Source of the DNA: Streptococcus suis
GTDB lineage: Bacteria > Bacillota > Bacilli > Lactobacillales > Streptococcaceae
Assembly (NCBI GenBank): GCA_029593505.1
Contig: JAKTNI010000008.1
Coordinates: forward strand, 1-49,444
Direction of reading: 5' to 3'
Length of the DNA: 49,444 bases
Under the pieces are notes generated by a model. That model was not told the DNA's origin. It worked only from the letters and a program-made list of their open reading frames with translations, and did no database searches. The position numbers were made by a program, and so were the translations under genes. Positions 34,666 through 47,008 of the stretch are shown piece by piece. The first letter of the stretch is position 1. Each line of letters starts with the position of its first letter.

Positions 34666-36126
34666 TCAACTTCTCTTTACATTATCAATATAGAAACTTG
34701 TCTTTTCTTCTAAACTTCTAAGATACTCTTCTTCATAGTCATAGAGTGGTGTCGGAAATTCCCCATCAAAATAAGCAACACATAGACCTCCATTCGGCGC
34801 ATCTGTATCAATACCAATGGATTCAATCAAGCCATCTAACGACAAATAAGTCAAACTATCTGCTCCGATAATATCACAAACCTCATCTACAGTATGATTA
34901 GCTGAAATTAACTCTCGACGTGTCTGAATATCAATACCATAAAAACACGGATACTTAAGCTCTGGGCTACCAATAGCTACATGCACTTCCTTAGCACCTG
35001 CATCTCGTAAAAGTTGCACAATTCGACGACTAGTTGTTCCGCGAACAATCGAATCATCTATCATAACCACGCGCTTATCCTTAACTACACTAGAAACAGC
35101 AGATAGCTTCATTCGTACTCCTTGTTCGCGTAATTCTTGCGTCGGCTGAATAAATGTTCGCTGAGTATATTGATTTTTTATCAATCCCATTTCATTTGGC
35201 AAACCTGATTCCTCTGCAAAACCCATCGCGGCAGACAAAGAAGAATTTGGTACACCAACAACAATATCCGCTTCATACCTAAATTCTTGCGCCAGACGTC
35301 GTCCCATATTTTTACGAGCTGTATGCACATTGACACCATGAATGACCGAATCAGGTCGAGCAAAGTAAACATACTCCATAGAACAGACTGCCAGTTGTGT
35401 GTGAACTGTATAAGTATCATAATAAATACCTGTATCATCAATGACGACCAACTCTCCCGGCTCTATATCTCTGACCCACTCAGCACCAACAACTTCAAAA
35501 GCACAGGTTTCACTTGCAACTACCCAAGCTCCATTTTTCATTTTTCCAATGGACAATGGACGAAAACCATTTGGATCTAAAGCTGCTATTAATTTATCCT
35601 CTAGCATAATCAAATAAGCAAAGCCTCCTTTAACAGTATTCAAGGCTTCCTTAATTTTTCCAATAAAATCAGGATTATGGCTACGTCGAATCAAATGCAT
35701 CAGAATTTCTGTATCAGAAGAACTAGAAAAAATCGACCCATTCTTTTCCAATTCAGCTTTCAAACTGACAGAATTCGTTAGATTGCCATTATGAGCTAAT
35801 CCAACTTGCATATCTGAAAAATCAAACAGAAAAGGCTGAATATTATTAATAGAAGCTGATCCTGATGTCGCATAACGAACATGACCGATGGCAGCTTTCC
35901 CTGTCAAACCTTCTAAATCTTCTGATTCTTTAAAAACTTCTGCAATCAAACCTGTATTACGATAGCGTCTTAAATGTCCATCATCATTAGATAAAATTCC
36001 CGCACCCTCTTGTCCTCGATGCTGTAAACTATGCAAACCAAAATAGGTTACCTGAGCAGCTTGCGGATGTCCCCAAATACCGAAAACTCCACATTCTTCA
36101 TTCAGTGATTTAACTTCGTATGTCAT
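34666..36126 (-). CDS. purF: Amidophosphoribosyltransferase (glutamine PRPP amidotransferase)
   Basis: A 486-residue first enzyme of the pathway. An 11-residue propeptide ([11 protein letters not shown]) precedes the nucleophile Cys12 of CGVFGIWG. The glutaminase domain has HVRYATSG and LAHNGNLTN, and the PRPP site is [14 protein letters not shown]. The Bacillus-type Fe-S cysteines seem only partly kept: [13 protein letters not shown] and YPCFYGIDI are present, but the C-terminal pair is reduced to GLCVAYF. It begins just after the purL stop. Confidence 0.97.
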   Translation of the reverse strand: MTYEVKSLNEECGVFGIWGHPQAAQVTYFGLHSLQHRGQEGAGILSNDDGHLRRYRNTGLIAEVFKESEDLEGLTGKAAIGHVRYATSGSASINNIQPFLFDFSDMQVGLAHNGNLTNSVSLKAELEKNGSIFSSSSDTEILMHLIRRSHNPDFIGKIKEALNTVKGGFAYLIMLEDKLIAALDPNGFRPLSIGKMKNGAWVVASETCAFEVVGAEWVRDIEPGELVVIDDTGIYYDTYTVHTQLAVCSMEYVYFARPDSVIHGVNVHTARKNMGRRLAQEFRYEADIVVGVPNSSLSAAMGFAEESGLPNEMGLIKNQYTQRTFIQPTQELREQGVRMKLSAVSSVVKDKRVVMIDDSIVRGTTSRRIVQLLRDAGAKEVHVAIGSPELKYPCFYGIDIQTRRELISANHTVDEVCDIIGADSLTYLSLDGLIESIGIDTDAPNGGLCVAYFDGEFPTPLYDYEEEYLRSLEEKTSFYIDNVKRS

Positions 36127-36128
36127 CT

Positions 36129-39100
36129 TTATTTTCCTGTAAAATATCGTACTGCCGAACTAAATAATTGTTGATCTTTCTCACCCGGAATATTCTTGAA
36201 GAGCCCTTCTTCATAGCGTTCTGAATGTCCCATTTTTCCAATAATTTGTCCATTGAGACTAGTAATACCTTCAATAGCATGACTGGAACCATTTGGATTA
36301 TATCTGGAGTCCATACTAGGAGTACCAGAGAAATCGACATATTGACTGAAAATTTGCCCATTATCCCGTAACATTACAAATTCCTCATCTGTCACCACAA
36401 ACTTCCCTTCACCATGCGAAACTGGAATAGCATGAATATCACCAACTTCTACACCGGTCAACCATGGTGAATTTACATTAGAAATCCGTGTTTCCACCAT
36501 TTTTGCTACATGTTGATTCACATCATTATAAAAAAGAGTTGGGCTAGTTTCACTCACTTGTTCAAAATTACCATAAGGCAATAGACCAGATTTTACTAGA
36601 GCTTGAAAACCATTACAGATGCCGATTATTAAACCACCTTTTTGAATAAATTTATCAATAGCTGAGCGAACTTTTGCATTTCGTAAAATGGTTACTATAA
36701 ATTTAGCTGAGCCATCTGGTTCATCCGCAGCAGAAAAGCCTCCTGCAAAGAAAACAATATGTGCTTGCTCAATATTGTCAACCATTGTGTCAACTGAACT
36801 TTCGATACTGACCGCATCAAGTGTTACAAATGGGACTACATTTACCTTAGCGCCTGCCTGTTCAAACGCTTTAGCTGAATCATACTCTGAGTTAGTTCCT
36901 GGGAAAACCGGAATATAAACAATTGGTGTAGCAATTGTTTCCTTAGCTCTAGTAACTATACTCTTAGAAATAGTCGGAACCTCTTTACAAATAGATGATT
37001 GTTCAAATTTTGTTGGATAAACTTCTTCTAATATTCCTTCAAAAGCAGATTGTATATGATTTCCCAATATAGTGACACCATTGACAAGTAGTGTAAACTC
37101 TTCTATTGTATGACCAATTTTTATCGCCTCTGAAATTTCCTCTTTAGAAGTGAATATGAAACCACCTAATTGAGCAGTCAAACTCATCTCTAAGTCAGAC
37201 AGTTGGACACTCGCTCCAATTCGATTTCCAATAGACATAAGTGCTAAACTTTCTAACACTCCACCATACTTAACAGCTGCTGCTGCGGTTATAGGATAAG
37301 CAGCCTGCCATTCTTCAAAAAGTTCAAAGTTCGTCTTAATATATTCAAAATCAATATTCTCAGAAAGTTCTTGACCCGGTAAATAGTAGATATACTCTCC
37401 CGATATCTTGAATTCTGGCGAAAGAACCTTACAACTGTCAGCTGTCGTAACTCCAAAAGCAACCAAAGTCGGTGGCACAGTCAATTCTTCAAAAGTTCCA
37501 GACATAGAATCTTTACCACCAATTGATGGTAGACCCAGTCGAATTTGCGCTTCAATCGAACCAAGTAAAGCTGCAACAGGTTGACCAAATCGTTCAGGCT
37601 GTTTATCCATACGCTCAAAATATTCTTGATAAGAAAAACGTGCTTGTTTCCATTTAGCACCCGTAGCTACTAAACGTGCTGTTGCTTCTATGACAGCATA
37701 AGCAGCACCATGATATGGTGACCACTCAGCTACATAAGGGTGGTAACCTTGAGCTATAACAGAAGTTGTTGTCGTAATTCCATTTTGAACTGGTAATTTT
37801 TGAACTGAGGCCTCAATAGGAGTTAATTGATATCGTCCCCCTAGGGGATGATGAACTGTTGAGCGCCCAACAGAACTATCAAAAATTGTCTGTAAACCTT
37901 TTTGACTTGCATGATTTAGGTCCGATAAGATCTCTTGTAAATCTTGCTGCAAAGAATCTACGGATGTTTTCCGTTTCTCTGGTTGGTTGACAGAACTGTC
38001 AACCACTTTTACATCTACAGCTACTCGAACACCATTTGTATCAAGGAAAGATCGCTCAAGATCAACAATTGTCTGTCCATTCCAATTCATCACCAAGTTC
38101 TGCTTTTCTGTAACTTTTGCAACAACAACTGCATGGATATTTTCAACAGCACATGCTGCAATAAAAGCATCTGCATCTTCTGGTCGAACAACAACACTCA
38201 TACGTTCTTGTGATTCAGAAATAGCAATTTCCGTCCCATTCAAACCAGCATATTTAAGAGGAATCTTATCCAAATCAATCTCTAATCCATCTGCTAATTC
38301 TCCAATTGCTACACAAACTCCACCAGCTCCAAAATCATTGGATTTTTTAATCATACGAGTTACATCACCGTTACGGAACAGTCTTTGTATCTTGCGCTCC
38401 TCAATAGCATTCCCTTTTTGTACTTCTGCACCAGCTGTTTCTACCGATTCAACTGTTTGAACTTTTGACGAACCTGTTGCACCACCAATACCATCTCGAC
38501 CTGTTTTACCACCTAATAAAATAACAAGATCACCGGCCACAGGTTTTTCCCGGACAACATTTTTCTTAGGAGCCGCTCCCACAACAGCTCCAAGCTCCAT
38601 CCGTTTTGCTACAAATCCTGGATGGAAGTATTCACGTACATAGGTAGTCGCAAGCCCAATTTGGTTACCATAGGAAGAATAACCATGTGCTGCAGTCTTA
38701 GAGATAACCTGTTGAGGTAGTTTGCCTTCACGTGTAGCGTGCAAGGGCTGAGTAATATTACCTGCTCCAGAGATTCGTATAGCTTGATAAACGTATGAAC
38801 GGCCAGAAAGCGGATCACGAATTGCACCACCGATACAGGTCGCAGCACCACCAAAAGGCTCAATCTCTGTTGGATGATTATGGGTTTCATTCTTAAACAT
38901 AAGCAGCCAAGGCTCCTTAACACCATTCACATCAACCTCAATTTCTACTGAACAAGCATTGATTTCATCCGAAACCTCCATATCATCCAAGCGACCATTA
39001 GCTCGTTCGTAACGACCAAAAATAGTCACCATATCCATCAATGTTTGTGGTTTCTCCGTCCGACCCAGTTCTTCTCGCATAGCGAGGTATTTATCATATG

Positions 39101-39848
39101 TTGCTTGTAATTGATGCTGAAATTTGGATGCTGAAAAATCAATCGACTTAAGCTCAGTTTCAAAAGTCGTATGACGACAATGGTCAGACCAATAAGTATC
39201 TAATACTTTCAACTCCGTTTCAGTCGGAACACGACCAAGCGATTTAAAATAATCTTGAATGAAGAGTAGATCTTCCACTTCCATAGCTAGACCAACCTGC
39301 TGTTTATACCCCATAAAATCTTCTGCTGTATAACGATCAAAAAAATCTAACTTTGGAATAGTTTTATTAGAAACAGAAAATTCTTGAATCTTGAGTGGAG
39401 AGTTAATATCTTTAAAACGAGAATCTACAGGATTCAGCAAATACTTTTTGATTGCCTGCAATTCATCAGCTGCAATATCTCCATTTAAAAGATAAAGTTG
39501 ACTAGTATGAACACGGACCTCTTGACAACTTCCTAGTAGTAAAAGAGCTTCTTGGCTACTAGCTGCTCGTTGATCAAATTGTCCAGGCAAAGCCTCAATA
39601 GCAAAATAAACTGATTGAGATAATGCTAAATCTGCTTGCGACAATACTCTATCTGTTACTTGTTCCGTAAAAATATGCTTAATGGCTTCTTCAAATAATT
39701 CCTCTTCTACATTAAAAATATCATAAACCTGTATCAAGCGTAGGCTAGAGAGACTTTTCAACTGTAAATGATGTATTAGCTCTTTTAATAATGCTTCTGC
39801 TTTTACCTGAAAACCTACCTTTTTTTCAACAAAAATTCGCTTGTCCAT
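36129..39848 (-). CDS. purL: Phosphoribosylformylglycinamidine synthase, large single-chain type
   Basis: A 1239-residue FGAM synthase of the fused type (PurL with a C-terminal glutaminase), instead of the PurS-PurL-PurQ complex of Bacillus. The ATP-binding region has [19 protein letters not shown] and [16 protein letters not shown]. The glutaminase domain has [23 protein letters not shown] and the nucleophile in [13 protein letters not shown]. It makes FGAM from FGAR and glutamine. It lies 10 nt after purC. Confidence 0.97.
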   Translation of the reverse strand: MDKRIFVEKKVGFQVKAEALLKELIHHLQLKSLSSLRLIQVYDIFNVEEELFEEAIKHIFTEQVTDRVLSQADLALSQSVYFAIEALPGQFDQRAASSQEALLLLGSCQEVRVHTSQLYLLNGDIAADELQAIKKYLLNPVDSRFKDINSPLKIQEFSVSNKTIPKLDFFDRYTAEDFMGYKQQVGLAMEVEDLLFIQDYFKSLGRVPTETELKVLDTYWSDHCRHTTFETELKSIDFSASKFQHQLQATYDKYLAMREELGRTEKPQTLMDMVTIFGRYERANGRLDDMEVSDEINACSVEIEVDVNGVKEPWLLMFKNETHNHPTEIEPFGGAATCIGGAIRDPLSGRSYVYQAIRISGAGNITQPLHATREGKLPQQVISKTAAHGYSSYGNQIGLATTYVREYFHPGFVAKRMELGAVVGAAPKKNVVREKPVAGDLVILLGGKTGRDGIGGATGSSKVQTVESVETAGAEVQKGNAIEERKIQRLFRNGDVTRMIKKSNDFGAGGVCVAIGELADGLEIDLDKIPLKYAGLNGTEIAISESQERMSVVVRPEDADAFIAACAVENIHAVVVAKVTEKQNLVMNWNGQTIVDLERSFLDTNGVRVAVDVKVVDSSVNQPEKRKTSVDSLQQDLQEILSDLNHASQKGLQTIFDSSVGRSTVHHPLGGRYQLTPIEASVQKLPVQNGITTTTSVIAQGYHPYVAEWSPYHGAAYAVIEATARLVATGAKWKQARFSYQEYFERMDKQPERFGQPVAALLGSIEAQIRLGLPSIGGKDSMSGTFEELTVPPTLVAFGVTTADSCKVLSPEFKISGEYIYYLPGQELSENIDFEYIKTNFELFEEWQAAYPITAAAAVKYGGVLESLALMSIGNRIGASVQLSDLEMSLTAQLGGFIFTSKEEISEAIKIGHTIEEFTLLVNGVTILGNHIQSAFEGILEEVYPTKFEQSSICKEVPTISKSIVTRAKETIATPIVYIPVFPGTNSEYDSAKAFEQAGAKVNVVPFVTLDAVSIESSVDTMVDNIEQAHIVFFAGGFSAADEPDGSAKFIVTILRNAKVRSAIDKFIQKGGLIIGICNGFQALVKSGLLPYGNFEQVSETSPTLFYNDVNQHVAKMVETRISNVNSPWLTGVEVGDIHAIPVSHGEGKFVVTDEEFVMLRDNGQIFSQYVDFSGTPSMDSRYNPNGSSHAIEGITSLNGQIIGKMGHSERYEEGLFKNIPGEKDQQLFSSAVRYFTGK

Positions 39849-39858
39849 ACTTCTTGCC

Positions 39859-40566
39859 CTATCTTAACTCTTCTAATTTTGCTAATACAATCTCATACAC
39901 TTCTGTCAATTCACCGATACCGCGACGAAAAACATCTTTATCTAGATGATTACCATCAGCATCCCAAAGACGACAATTATCAGGAGAAAATTCATCAGCT
40001 AACAAAATATTCCCATCGCTATCATAACCAAATTCCAATTTAAAATCTATTAAACGCAAATCAATTTGAGCAAATAGTTCTTTCAGAAAATCATTTATTT
40101 TTCGAGTCTCCTCTTTTATATACTCAATAACTTCTAGATCTGCTAAATTAAGAAAAACAATATGTTCATCATTGATAAATGGATCATCCAATTCATCCTT
40201 CTTATAATAAAATTCTATAATAGGAGTTTCTAGTTCGATACCTTCTTCTATACCAAAACGTTTAGAAAAAGAGCCTGCTGTAACATTTCGCAATACAACT
40301 TCAAGCGGAATAATATCTACTTTTCTGTTCAACTGTTCTGTATCAGACAACCGCTTAATAAAGTGAGTAGCAATTCCAGCAGCATTCATTTTCTCAAAAA
40401 TAAGAGAAGAAATCAGATTGTTGAGGCGCCCTTTTCCTACAATCTGCTCTTTTTTCCCACCATTAAAAGCTGTTGCTTGATCTTTATAGACAGCAATCAC
40501 TTCTTTATCATCAAACGAGGCATAAATATCCTTCGCCTTTCCTGAATAGATCAGTTTTGTTTTCAT
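39859..40566 (-). CDS. purC: SAICAR synthetase
   Basis: A 235-residue enzyme: [51 protein letters not shown] and [14 protein letters not shown]. It condenses CAIR with aspartate. It is the first gene of the main pur operon, with a promoter carrying two PurBox-like sites. The second site touches the ribosome region (AAAGG, then CGAACG, then ATG). Confidence 0.97.
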   Translation of the reverse strand: MKTKLIYSGKAKDIYASFDDKEVIAVYKDQATAFNGGKKEQIVGKGRLNNLISSLIFEKMNAAGIATHFIKRLSDTEQLNRKVDIIPLEVVLRNVTAGSFSKRFGIEEGIELETPIIEFYYKKDELDDPFINDEHIVFLNLADLEVIEYIKEETRKINDFLKELFAQIDLRLIDFKLEFGYDSDGNILLADEFSPDNCRLWDADGNHLDKDVFRRGIGELTEVYEIVLAKLEELR

Positions 40567-40569
40567 AAC

Positions 40570-40638
40570 AACGTTCGCCTTTCATTTAAAAAAACTGTTT
40601 GTTACTTTCATTCTAACACATATCGTTCGCTTATACAA
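40570..40638 (-). promoter_or_regulatory. purC promoter with two PurBox-like sites
   Basis: On the minus strand TTGTAT (40633-40638), 17-nt spacer and TAGAAT (40610-40615). ATAAGCGAACGAT (40622-40634) lies within the spacer and AAAGGCGAACGTT (40570-40582) lies just before the ATG. Both share GCGAACG. Their positions fit repression by PurR better than activation. Confidence 0.7.
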
Positions 40639-40670
40639 AAATATTCTTATATTTTTAGAAAAAACAAAGA

Positions 40671-40697
40671 AAAACGCTCGAAAATTACGAACGTTTT
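40671..40697 (-). terminator. Terminator overlapping the acpP stop (works on both strands)
   Basis: AAAACGTTCG and CGAGCGTTTT arms around a 7-nt loop that contains the acpP stop codon. Confidence 0.8.
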
Positions 40698-40933
40698 TGT
40701 GATTCTTCCCAAATAAAATCCACTACATCAGATAAGGTCTCAAATTGCTCAATAGCGACATCGGGAATAGCTAGGTTAAACTCATCTTCCAATGTCAACA
40801 CAAACTCCATTGTTTCTACAGAATCAGCAACAATATCGTTTTCAAGCAATGAATTCAGTTGAGGTGAAAAGTTCTTACCTTTTTGTTCTTGGAGCATTGC
40901 AACAATTTTTTGATATACTTGCTCTTTCATCAT
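40685..40933 (-). CDS. acpP: Acyl carrier protein
   Basis: An 82-residue acidic four-helix protein. Ser38 in [10 protein letters not shown] is the phosphopantetheine site (usual motif DSL; here DSVE). It overlaps plsX by four bases, as expected for a plsX-acp pair in phospholipid synthesis. Streptococci usually carry a second ACP in the fab cluster, so this one is probably the plsX-linked paralogue. Confidence 0.93.
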   Translation of the reverse strand: MMKEQVYQKIVAMLQEQKGKNFSPQLNSLLENDIVADSVETMEFVLTLEDEFNLAIPDVAIEQFETLSDVVDFIWEESQKRS

Positions 40934-41934
40934 ATTTTTTCCTCACTTATTGAAAATTTATCTACTGATTTCTCAATAATAGCTGCCTCTAAAATAGAAC
41001 GAGTCTGCTGAATTGTATACAAAATAGACTGAGCATCACTAGAACCATGCGCCTTTACTACTGGAGCTTTTAAGCCCAATAACACTGCTCCTCCAGCTTT
41101 TTTATAGTCCATCGTTCCGAGTGCTTTTTTCAGGGTAGATTTAATAAGAAGTCCCCCTAACTTAGCTCTAAAATCACCATTTTTGATAGAAGAAGTCAAC
41201 TGATTCACTATAGACTTTGCTGTACCCTCAATCGTTTTAAGCACAGCGTTTCCCGTGAAACCATCTGTCACCACAACATCAGCAACACTATTCAGCAATT
41301 CACGCGCTTCCACATTTCCAATAAAGTTAATCGACTTTTCCTGAGATAACAAAACATATGTTTCTTGATGAATAGGGGTTCCTTTAGTATTTTCCGTACC
41401 ATTATTTAAAAGACCTACACGAGGATTTTTGATACCACGTACATGCTCAGCATAAAATGAGCCTAAAATTCCATACTGATGCAAATGATGAGCAGTATTT
41501 TCAGCATTGGCTCCCAAATCCATCATATCAAATCCCTTACCATCCATAGTAGGAAGCGTGGACATTAATCCGGGACGGTCAATATTTTTAATACGACCAA
41601 CCACAAAGACTCCAGCAGCTAATAAAGCACCTGTGTTACCAGCAGATAAAACAGCATCAGCTTCTCCATCTTTTACTGCCTTTGTAGCAAGAACCATAGA
41701 AGCCGTCTTTTTCCTACGAATAGCTCGTACTGGCTCATCATCAGAATCAATTTTCTCATCCGTATGGATAATACGAACTCGATCCGTAACCGTCAAATAG
41801 TTCTGAATTTTTTTCTCATCACCATATAGTTGGATTTCAATATCTGAAAAAGTGGCTAAAGCCAGATTTACTCCCTCAACAATAGCTTGAGGTGCATGGT
41901 CTCCACCCATAGCATCTATTGCAATACGCTTCAT
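40930..41934 (-). CDS. plsX: Phosphate acyltransferase PlsX
   Basis: A 334-residue protein with [54 protein letters not shown] and [18 protein letters not shown]. It makes acyl-phosphate from acyl-ACP for PlsY, at the membrane surface. It overlaps recO by four bases and acpP by four. Confidence 0.97.
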   Translation of the reverse strand: MKRIAIDAMGGDHAPQAIVEGVNLALATFSDIEIQLYGDEKKIQNYLTVTDRVRIIHTDEKIDSDDEPVRAIRRKKTASMVLATKAVKDGEADAVLSAGNTGALLAAGVFVVGRIKNIDRPGLMSTLPTMDGKGFDMMDLGANAENTAHHLHQYGILGSFYAEHVRGIKNPRVGLLNNGTENTKGTPIHQETYVLLSQEKSINFIGNVEARELLNSVADVVVTDGFTGNAVLKTIEGTAKSIVNQLTSSIKNGDFRAKLGGLLIKSTLKKALGTMDYKKAGGAVLLGLKAPVVKAHGSSDAQSILYTIQQTRSILEAAIIEKSVDKFSISEEKI

Positions 41935-42713
41935 TCTAGTTCCTCATTTTCTTTCATTGGCTGCATGATTTGTCCCCAAGAAGATAAATCATCAATAAAT
42001 TTCTTAGATTTTAAATGGATACCCACATATTCCTCATAAAGTTGATCAATAAAAAGACGTAACTTTTGCTTCATTTCAGACTTAATGGAGATTGTTTCCA
42101 ATTCATTAAACGATATCGCTTGAAATTGATTAAGAAGATACAAAACATTTGGATCAAGATAAGATCGTCTCTCATCTTCTTTGTAATGTTTCGGGCATAA
42201 AATGCCACTATATTTATACGAATAATCAAATGGTAAACCCGATTGATGACAAAATACACACTCATGGAAATTCAAATAAATACCAAATCGTTCTAACAGC
42301 TGAACTTCAAAGATATTAGTTAGAATTTCATAATCCAAACCAGACTCCATCAAATCTAATGTTTTATATAAGAAATCAAAAAGTGCTGCATCATAAACCT
42401 TATCTTGCAACGAGGCATCTGCTAAAGCCAGTATATAAGTCGCATAACTCAGCTTAAAAATATTCTGATTGATTATCTTTAAAGTCCTAACTTGATGAAA
42501 ATCTTCAATATAACAAAGACCATCGTCATTTATCCTCACAATAAAATCAGCACAAGTCAAGGGCTGTATAGAAGCCGCTAGTTTGGATTTTGAGGCATGT
42601 TTCACGAAAAACATCCGCTTACCTGCCTTTTCTGTAAATATTTTAACTAGCTTATCATCTTCACGATAATTTTTATTATATAAAACGATACCTCGGGTTT
42701 CAATTCTCTCCAT
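41931..42713 (-). CDS. recO: DNA repair protein RecO
   Basis: A 260-residue protein. The N-terminal OB fold begins [20 protein letters not shown]. The zinc-binding region has [20 protein letters not shown] and CPKHY. RecO helps load RecA on SSB-coated gaps. It overlaps the aminotransferase by 14 bases. Confidence 0.96.
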   Translation of the reverse strand: MERIETRGIVLYNKNYREDDKLVKIFTEKAGKRMFFVKHASKSKLAASIQPLTCADFIVRINDDGLCYIEDFHQVRTLKIINQNIFKLSYATYILALADASLQDKVYDAALFDFLYKTLDLMESGLDYEILTNIFEVQLLERFGIYLNFHECVFCHQSGLPFDYSYKYSGILCPKHYKEDERRSYLDPNVLYLLNQFQAISFNELETISIKSEMKQKLRLFIDQLYEEYVGIHLKSKKFIDDLSSWGQIMQPMKENEELE

Positions 42714-43878
42714 TTTCTTCCATAAACTCTTTTAAACGTTCCATAGCTATTTCAATCTTCTCCATACTAGCCGCGTATGAAATTCGTATATAGCTTTCAC
42801 CATACTTCCCAAATGCAGCACCTGGAATAAACGCTACAGCTTTCTGTCGCGCAAAATCCTGTAAAAAGCTAAAAGAATTTTGATTATAACCCGCAGGGAT
42901 TTTTGCAAAAATATAGAAAGCTCCATCAGGCTTAATAATACCAAATCCTAAAGCTGTCATTTTTTCAATAATATAATCTCTACGTTTAATATATTCCTTA
43001 CACATTGGAAGAGCATCGTCTTTACCGTTTTTCAAAGCTTCCACCGCACCATATTGCATAGCTGTTGAAGCTGCTGTTACCAAATACTGATGACTCTTAA
43101 TGAGTTGAGCAATGATAGGTGCTTTGCTCATAATCAATCCTATCCGCCATCCAGTCATAGCGTGTGATTTTGATAAACCTTGTATTAAAATAGTTTGTTC
43201 CGGTAAAAATTCAGCAATTGAGGTATGAGGTTGACCTGTATACGTCAATTCTGCATAAACCTCATCTGACAAAACAAAGACTGGATATTTTCGTAACACA
43301 TCAGCCAAAGCTTTAATCTGCTCACGTGAATAAGTCACTCCGGTTGGATTTGCGGGATAGTTTAAAATCACAGCCTTCAATTTGTCCCCTTGTGCAATAA
43401 TCGCTTCTTCCAACATGGCAGGTGTTAAAACAAAATCATTGGCTGTTGTATTGATTTCAACAATATCAGCTCCAACCATATTCACAATTGGTTCATAACC
43501 CGGATAAGCAGGTGCAGGTAATAAAACAGTATCTCCAGCCTCTAAAATAGCTACTAAACTAGCAGATAAAGCTTCTGTTGCTCCAATTGTGGATAAAATT
43601 TCACTATCGGGATTATAGGTCAAATGATATTTTTCTTTCACAAATTCCGCTGCTGCCTGACGCAGTTCCAACAGACCAGCCATACCTGTATAATAACTTT
43701 GATTAGCATCAATAGCAGCTTTAGCAGCCTCTTTTACATGGTCTGGCGTTGTAAAATCAGGCTCACCCAACGTTAATTTTAATATCCCCGGTATATCTGA
43801 AATCGACTGATCAAATTGACGAATCATAGAAACTTCAATTCGATTCAAATTTTTATTAAAACGATCTAACAAATTCAT
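42700..43878 (-). CDS. Class I/II PLP-dependent aminotransferase
   Basis: A 392-residue fold-type I aminotransferase. The PLP lysine is in [40 protein letters not shown] and [14 protein letters not shown] are the other blocks. It resembles streptococcal aromatic or branched-chain/aspartate aminotransferases (AraT/PatA-like); the substrate cannot be fixed by eye. ATG 43878 follows GAGG; the GTG at 43887 is less likely. It begins the recO-plsX-acpP unit. Confidence 0.9.
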   Translation of the reverse strand: MNLLDRFNKNLNRIEVSMIRQFDQSISDIPGILKLTLGEPDFTTPDHVKEAAKAAIDANQSYYTGMAGLLELRQAAAEFVKEKYHLTYNPDSEILSTIGATEALSASLVAILEAGDTVLLPAPAYPGYEPIVNMVGADIVEINTTANDFVLTPAMLEEAIIAQGDKLKAVILNYPANPTGVTYSREQIKALADVLRKYPVFVLSDEVYAELTYTGQPHTSIAEFLPEQTILIQGLSKSHAMTGWRIGLIMSKAPIIAQLIKSHQYLVTAASTAMQYGAVEALKNGKDDALPMCKEYIKRRDYIIEKMTALGFGIIKPDGAFYIFAKIPAGYNQNSFSFLQDFARQKAVAFIPGAAFGKYGESYIRISYAASMEKIEIAMERLKEFMEENGEN

Positions 43879-43966
43879 CTGCCTCACCTCAAAACATAGA
43901 TAACCCTATTATAATACATTTTGAAAATAAATGTGAAAAAGAAGAGCCATCTGACCCTTCTTATAC

Positions 43967-44935
43967 TTATTTAACACGACTTGTTTCAAATAAAGGCGAC
44001 AATGGACGTTTTTCGTGGATACGAATAATCGCTTCTGCTAACAAATCTGCAGTAGAAATATGCTCAATTTTGTCAATCAACCGTTCTTCTGGAATTTCAA
44101 TCGTATCTAGCACTACTAATTTCTTAATCGCTGACTTACTAATATTATCCATAGCAGGTCCTGAAAGAACTGGATGAGTACAAGAAGCATATACAGCTGT
44201 TGCACCTGCATCAGCCAAAGCATCGGCTGCATGACAAATTGTACCTGCTGTATCAATCATATCATCAATTAAAATGCACGTTTTTCCCTTGACATCGCCA
44301 ATAATATTCATAACCTCTGAGGTATTCATCTTATTAACACTACGACGCTTGTCAATAATCGCGATAGGTGTTCTCAAAAATTGAGCCAACTTACGAGCAC
44401 GAGTTACACCCCCATGATCTGGAGACACAACAACATACCCTTCACCCATCATATCCCGACGTTCAAAATAATCTGCAATCAATGGTGCACCCATTAAATG
44501 ATCGACCGGAATATCAAAGAAACCCTGAATCTGAGCTGCATGTAAATCAATTGTTAATAATCGATCAACACCTGCAGTTTCTAACATATTGGCTACTAAT
44601 TTAGATGTAATAGGTTCACGAGCACGCGCTTTACGATCTTGTCGCGCATAACCATAATACGGGATTACTACGTTTACTGATTCAGCAGATGCACGTTTTA
44701 AAGCATCTACCATAATCAAAATTTCCATTAAATTATCATTAACTGGTGAGCTAGTTGATTGAAGAATAAATACGTGAGTTCCGCGAATTGATTCTTCAAT
44801 ATTAACTTGAATTTCACCATCTGAAAATTGACGAACACTTGATTTCCCCAAAGGAATTCCTATTTTTTTTGACACTTGCTCAGCTAATTTCCGATTCGAT
44901 GAAAGAGTGAACAATTTTAAGTCAGTAAACGCCAT
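43967..44935 (-). CDS. prs: Ribose-phosphate pyrophosphokinase
   Basis: A 322-residue PRPP synthase: [54 protein letters not shown] and [13 protein letters not shown]. It makes PRPP, which PurF in this window consumes. AGGAGG precedes the ATG, and it has its own promoter (44965-44993). Confidence 0.97.
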   Translation of the reverse strand: MAFTDLKLFTLSSNRKLAEQVSKKIGIPLGKSSVRQFSDGEIQVNIEESIRGTHVFILQSTSSPVNDNLMEILIMVDALKRASAESVNVVIPYYGYARQDRKARAREPITSKLVANMLETAGVDRLLTIDLHAAQIQGFFDIPVDHLMGAPLIADYFERRDMMGEGYVVVSPDHGGVTRARKLAQFLRTPIAIIDKRRSVNKMNTSEVMNIIGDVKGKTCILIDDMIDTAGTICHAADALADAGATAVYASCTHPVLSGPAMDNISKSAIKKLVVLDTIEIPEERLIDKIEHISTADLLAEAIIRIHEKRPLSPLFETSRVK

Positions 44936-44964
44936 GACAACCTCCTATATATTCATACTTAATC

Positions 44965-44993
44965 ATTTTAACCCTTTTTATAACATTTTTCAA
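44965..44993 (-). promoter_or_regulatory. SigA promoter of prs
   Basis: On the minus strand TTGAAA (44988-44993), 17-nt spacer and TAAAAT (44965-44970), about 30 nt before the ATG. Confidence 0.8.
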
Positions 44994-45082
44994 ACAAAAA
45001 TGAATGTAAAATAAAAGATTTTGCAAGCAATCCTACATTTAGATATACCTACTAAAACAGTGTATATTCTAACAACACTAAC

Positions 45083-45142
45083 AAAAAGTGAACAAATTTG
45101 ATACTCTGATAAGCAGAAAATCAAATCTGTTCACTTTTTTTT
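45083..45142 (-). terminator. Terminator after the PcsB-type gene (works on both strands)
   Basis: AAAAAGTGAACA and TGTTCACTTTTT arms with an inner ATTTGAT/ATCAAAT stem and a 16-nt loop. It lies 34 nt after the stop. Confidence 0.9.
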
Positions 45143-45175
45143 ATTTACAATCCATAAGACCTATTTCATGTCTTT

Positions 45176-46408
45176 TTAATATGGAGGATAGATATAATAA
45201 ACTGCACCCTCTGAAGTCGTATTTGGATTGAAATATCCACCACGATGATTGCCAATATAACGACGACCCATATAATTAGACTCGACAACTTGAATACTAG
45301 TTGAAGACTCAACAGCAGTAACTACTGCAACATGTCCATAATAACCACCTGTCCAAACTGCAATTGCTCCAACCTGTGGTGTAGATCCCGTACGGAAACC
45401 CTCTGCCGACGCAGAAGCAAGCCATTGTTTCGCATCACCCCAATACGGACCAACCCATGAAAGTTGTGATTTTACTCCCCAAGTACATTCACCAACTGGA
45501 TAAGATGAGGCATCATAACGAGCATTACTTGCAGCAGCAGAACTACCAGAACCTGTTGAGGTTGAAGAATATGATGAATTAGAAGATGTAGCAACTGATG
45601 GTGTAGTATTTACTGATATTGCCTCTGGTGTATAAGAAACAGGAGCTACTACAGATTCTGCTTGTTGCTGAGCTAAAGCTACTTGTTGTGCTTCATACGC
45701 TGCTTGACGAGCTGCTGCTTGACGAGCTGCTTCCTCAGCTGCTGCTTTCTGTGCTAGTAATGCACCTTTTTCCTCTTCAACCGTTGCCTTTTCAGCTGCA
45801 AGATTCAATTGAGCAACTTGTAATTCTGCTTGACGCACCTGCAAAACTTGTGCATCATCTTCTAGTTTCTTGCGATTTACAGCCAAAGTATTAATCGCTT
45901 CTTGGTTCGCCTTCTGCTTCTCTACAATAACCTCTTTATCTTCTTTTTGTTTCTCTAGCATACGATTGTTAGCAGAAACAATCTCACGCATTGCATTAAC
46001 ACGAGAAACGGCATCAACAATTGATTTTGAATCTAAAATAGTATTGATATAACTTGAAGCAGAACCATCAATTTGTGCACTACGTGCCTGCTCCTTTAAA
46101 GCACCATCACGTGATACAATATCAGCAGATAAACGTTCAATATCTGCTGCTAAAGTTTGCGATTCTGACTCTAAACGAGCGTTTTCTTCTGCTAATCTTG
46201 CTTGTTCGGCAACAATTGCATCCACTTGACCTTGAATTGTATCTACCTGTTGTTGTGCAACTACTTGTTGAGACGTAAGTTCATTAATCTGTTGATTTTT
46301 TGCTACAATTTCACTATCTACATCATTTGCATTAATCACAGTCATATAATTCATATTCGATAAAACTACTGTACTTAACATTAACGTAGCCAAGATTTTT
46401 TTCTTCAT
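45176..46408 (-). CDS. pcsB: Secreted peptidoglycan hydrolase, PcsB/CHAP type
   Basis: A 410-residue protein. A signal peptide ([17 protein letters not shown], cleavage near INA-ND) leads into a long coiled coil (about residues 30-245, Gln/Glu/Ala rich). A Ser/Thr-rich linker follows, then a CHAP domain: catalytic Cys in [13 protein letters not shown] and His in GHVAVVTA. In pneumococcus PcsB is activated by FtsEX to split the septum, and WalRK controls the gene. Here mreCD lies upstream and a WalR-like site (46473-46489) fits that regulation. Confidence 0.93.
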   Translation of the reverse strand: MKKKILATLMLSTVVLSNMNYMTVINANDVDSEIVAKNQQINELTSQQVVAQQQVDTIQGQVDAIVAEQARLAEENARLESESQTLAADIERLSADIVSRDGALKEQARSAQIDGSASSYINTILDSKSIVDAVSRVNAMREIVSANNRMLEKQKEDKEVIVEKQKANQEAINTLAVNRKKLEDDAQVLQVRQAELQVAQLNLAAEKATVEEEKGALLAQKAAAEEAARQAAARQAAYEAQQVALAQQQAESVVAPVSYTPEAISVNTTPSVATSSNSSYSSTSTGSGSSAAASNARYDASSYPVGECTWGVKSQLSWVGPYWGDAKQWLASASAEGFRTGSTPQVGAIAVWTGGYYGHVAVVTAVESSTSIQVVESNYMGRRYIGNHRGGYFNPNTTSEGAVYYIYPPY

Positions 46409-46453
46409 AAACTACTGTAACTCCTCTATACTTTCTGACTATCTCATTCTATC

Positions 46454-46482
46454 AAAAAAATTGCGTAAATATATTACGCAAT
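46454..46482 (-). terminator. Terminator after mreD
   Basis: ATTGCGTAA, ATATA loop, TTACGCAAT and a run of seven T on the minus strand, 11 nt after the mreD stop. Confidence 0.85.
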
Positions 46483-46489
46483 TATTACA
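46473..46489 (-). promoter_or_regulatory. WalR/VicR-like box before pcsB
   Basis: The minus strand reads TGTAAT-5 nt-CGTAAT, one mismatch from the WalR consensus TGTWAH-N5-TGTWAH, about 65 nt before the ATG. It overlaps the mreD terminator stem. Confidence 0.5.
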
Positions 46490-46492
46490 TTT

Positions 46493-47008
46493 CTATGTCT
46501 TATTTATTATTCCAAATAGACGTTCAAAAAAAGGTTGTAATATGAAAAATAGTATTATATTAAATACTAAACTGGGAAACAAGGCAGTAAAAACAAAATT
46601 AAATAAAGATAAATGAGTTATTTGAAAAATACGAGCAAATATATAACTAATCAATTCAAACTGAAAAATAGATACCAATAAAACTAATATATTCACTCCT
46701 CGCTTATATTCAATAGCTTGATAGAAAAAATAAATAGAAACAACAATCAAGGGAAATAGTGTTGTAGCAATACCAAGAAATCGAAAATAAATAGTGTCAT
46801 ATACCAATCCCAAGAACATAAATACAAGAAAAGAATATTTCAAGGAAACATAATTAGCATAAAAAATGGCTACCATCAATAATAAATGACTTGAAACAAC
46901 TAGTGAATCAACAGACCAATTTGTTGCTAATGTTGATATCTGACCATCTATTAACAATAAAAAAAATACAATGGGAATCATAAAAAATTCTATTAATTTA
47001 TTACTCAT
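46493..47008 (-). CDS. mreD: Rod shape-determining protein MreD
   Basis: A 171-residue membrane protein with five or six hydrophobic segments (FMIPIVFFLLLIDGQIST, SHLLLMVAIFYANYVSL, FLVFMFLGLVYDTIYF). The FLGLVYD element is typical of MreD. It belongs to the peripheral cell wall synthesis machinery. It overlaps mreC by eight bases. Confidence 0.9.
   Translation of the reverse strand: MSNKLIEFFMIPIVFFLLLIDGQISTLATNWSVDSLVVSSHLLLMVAIFYANYVSLKYSFLVFMFLGLVYDTIYFRFLGIATTLFPLIVVSIYFFYQAIEYKRGVNILVLLVSIFQFELISYIFARIFQITHLSLFNFVFTALFPSLVFNIILFFILQPFFERLFGIINKT

Noticed and set aside
37944..38460. Long plus-strand frames opposite purL
   Set aside because: Low-complexity antisense translations without ribosome sites or family similarity, opposite conserved PurL motifs.
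42217..42224. Exact TACGAATA octamer on the plus strand inside recO
   Set aside because: It points away from the coding direction and lies within a gene with no plus-strand gene downstream, so it is chance.
44020..44027. Exact TACGAATA octamer on the plus strand inside prs
   Set aside because: Same reason: wrong direction, inside a conserved gene.
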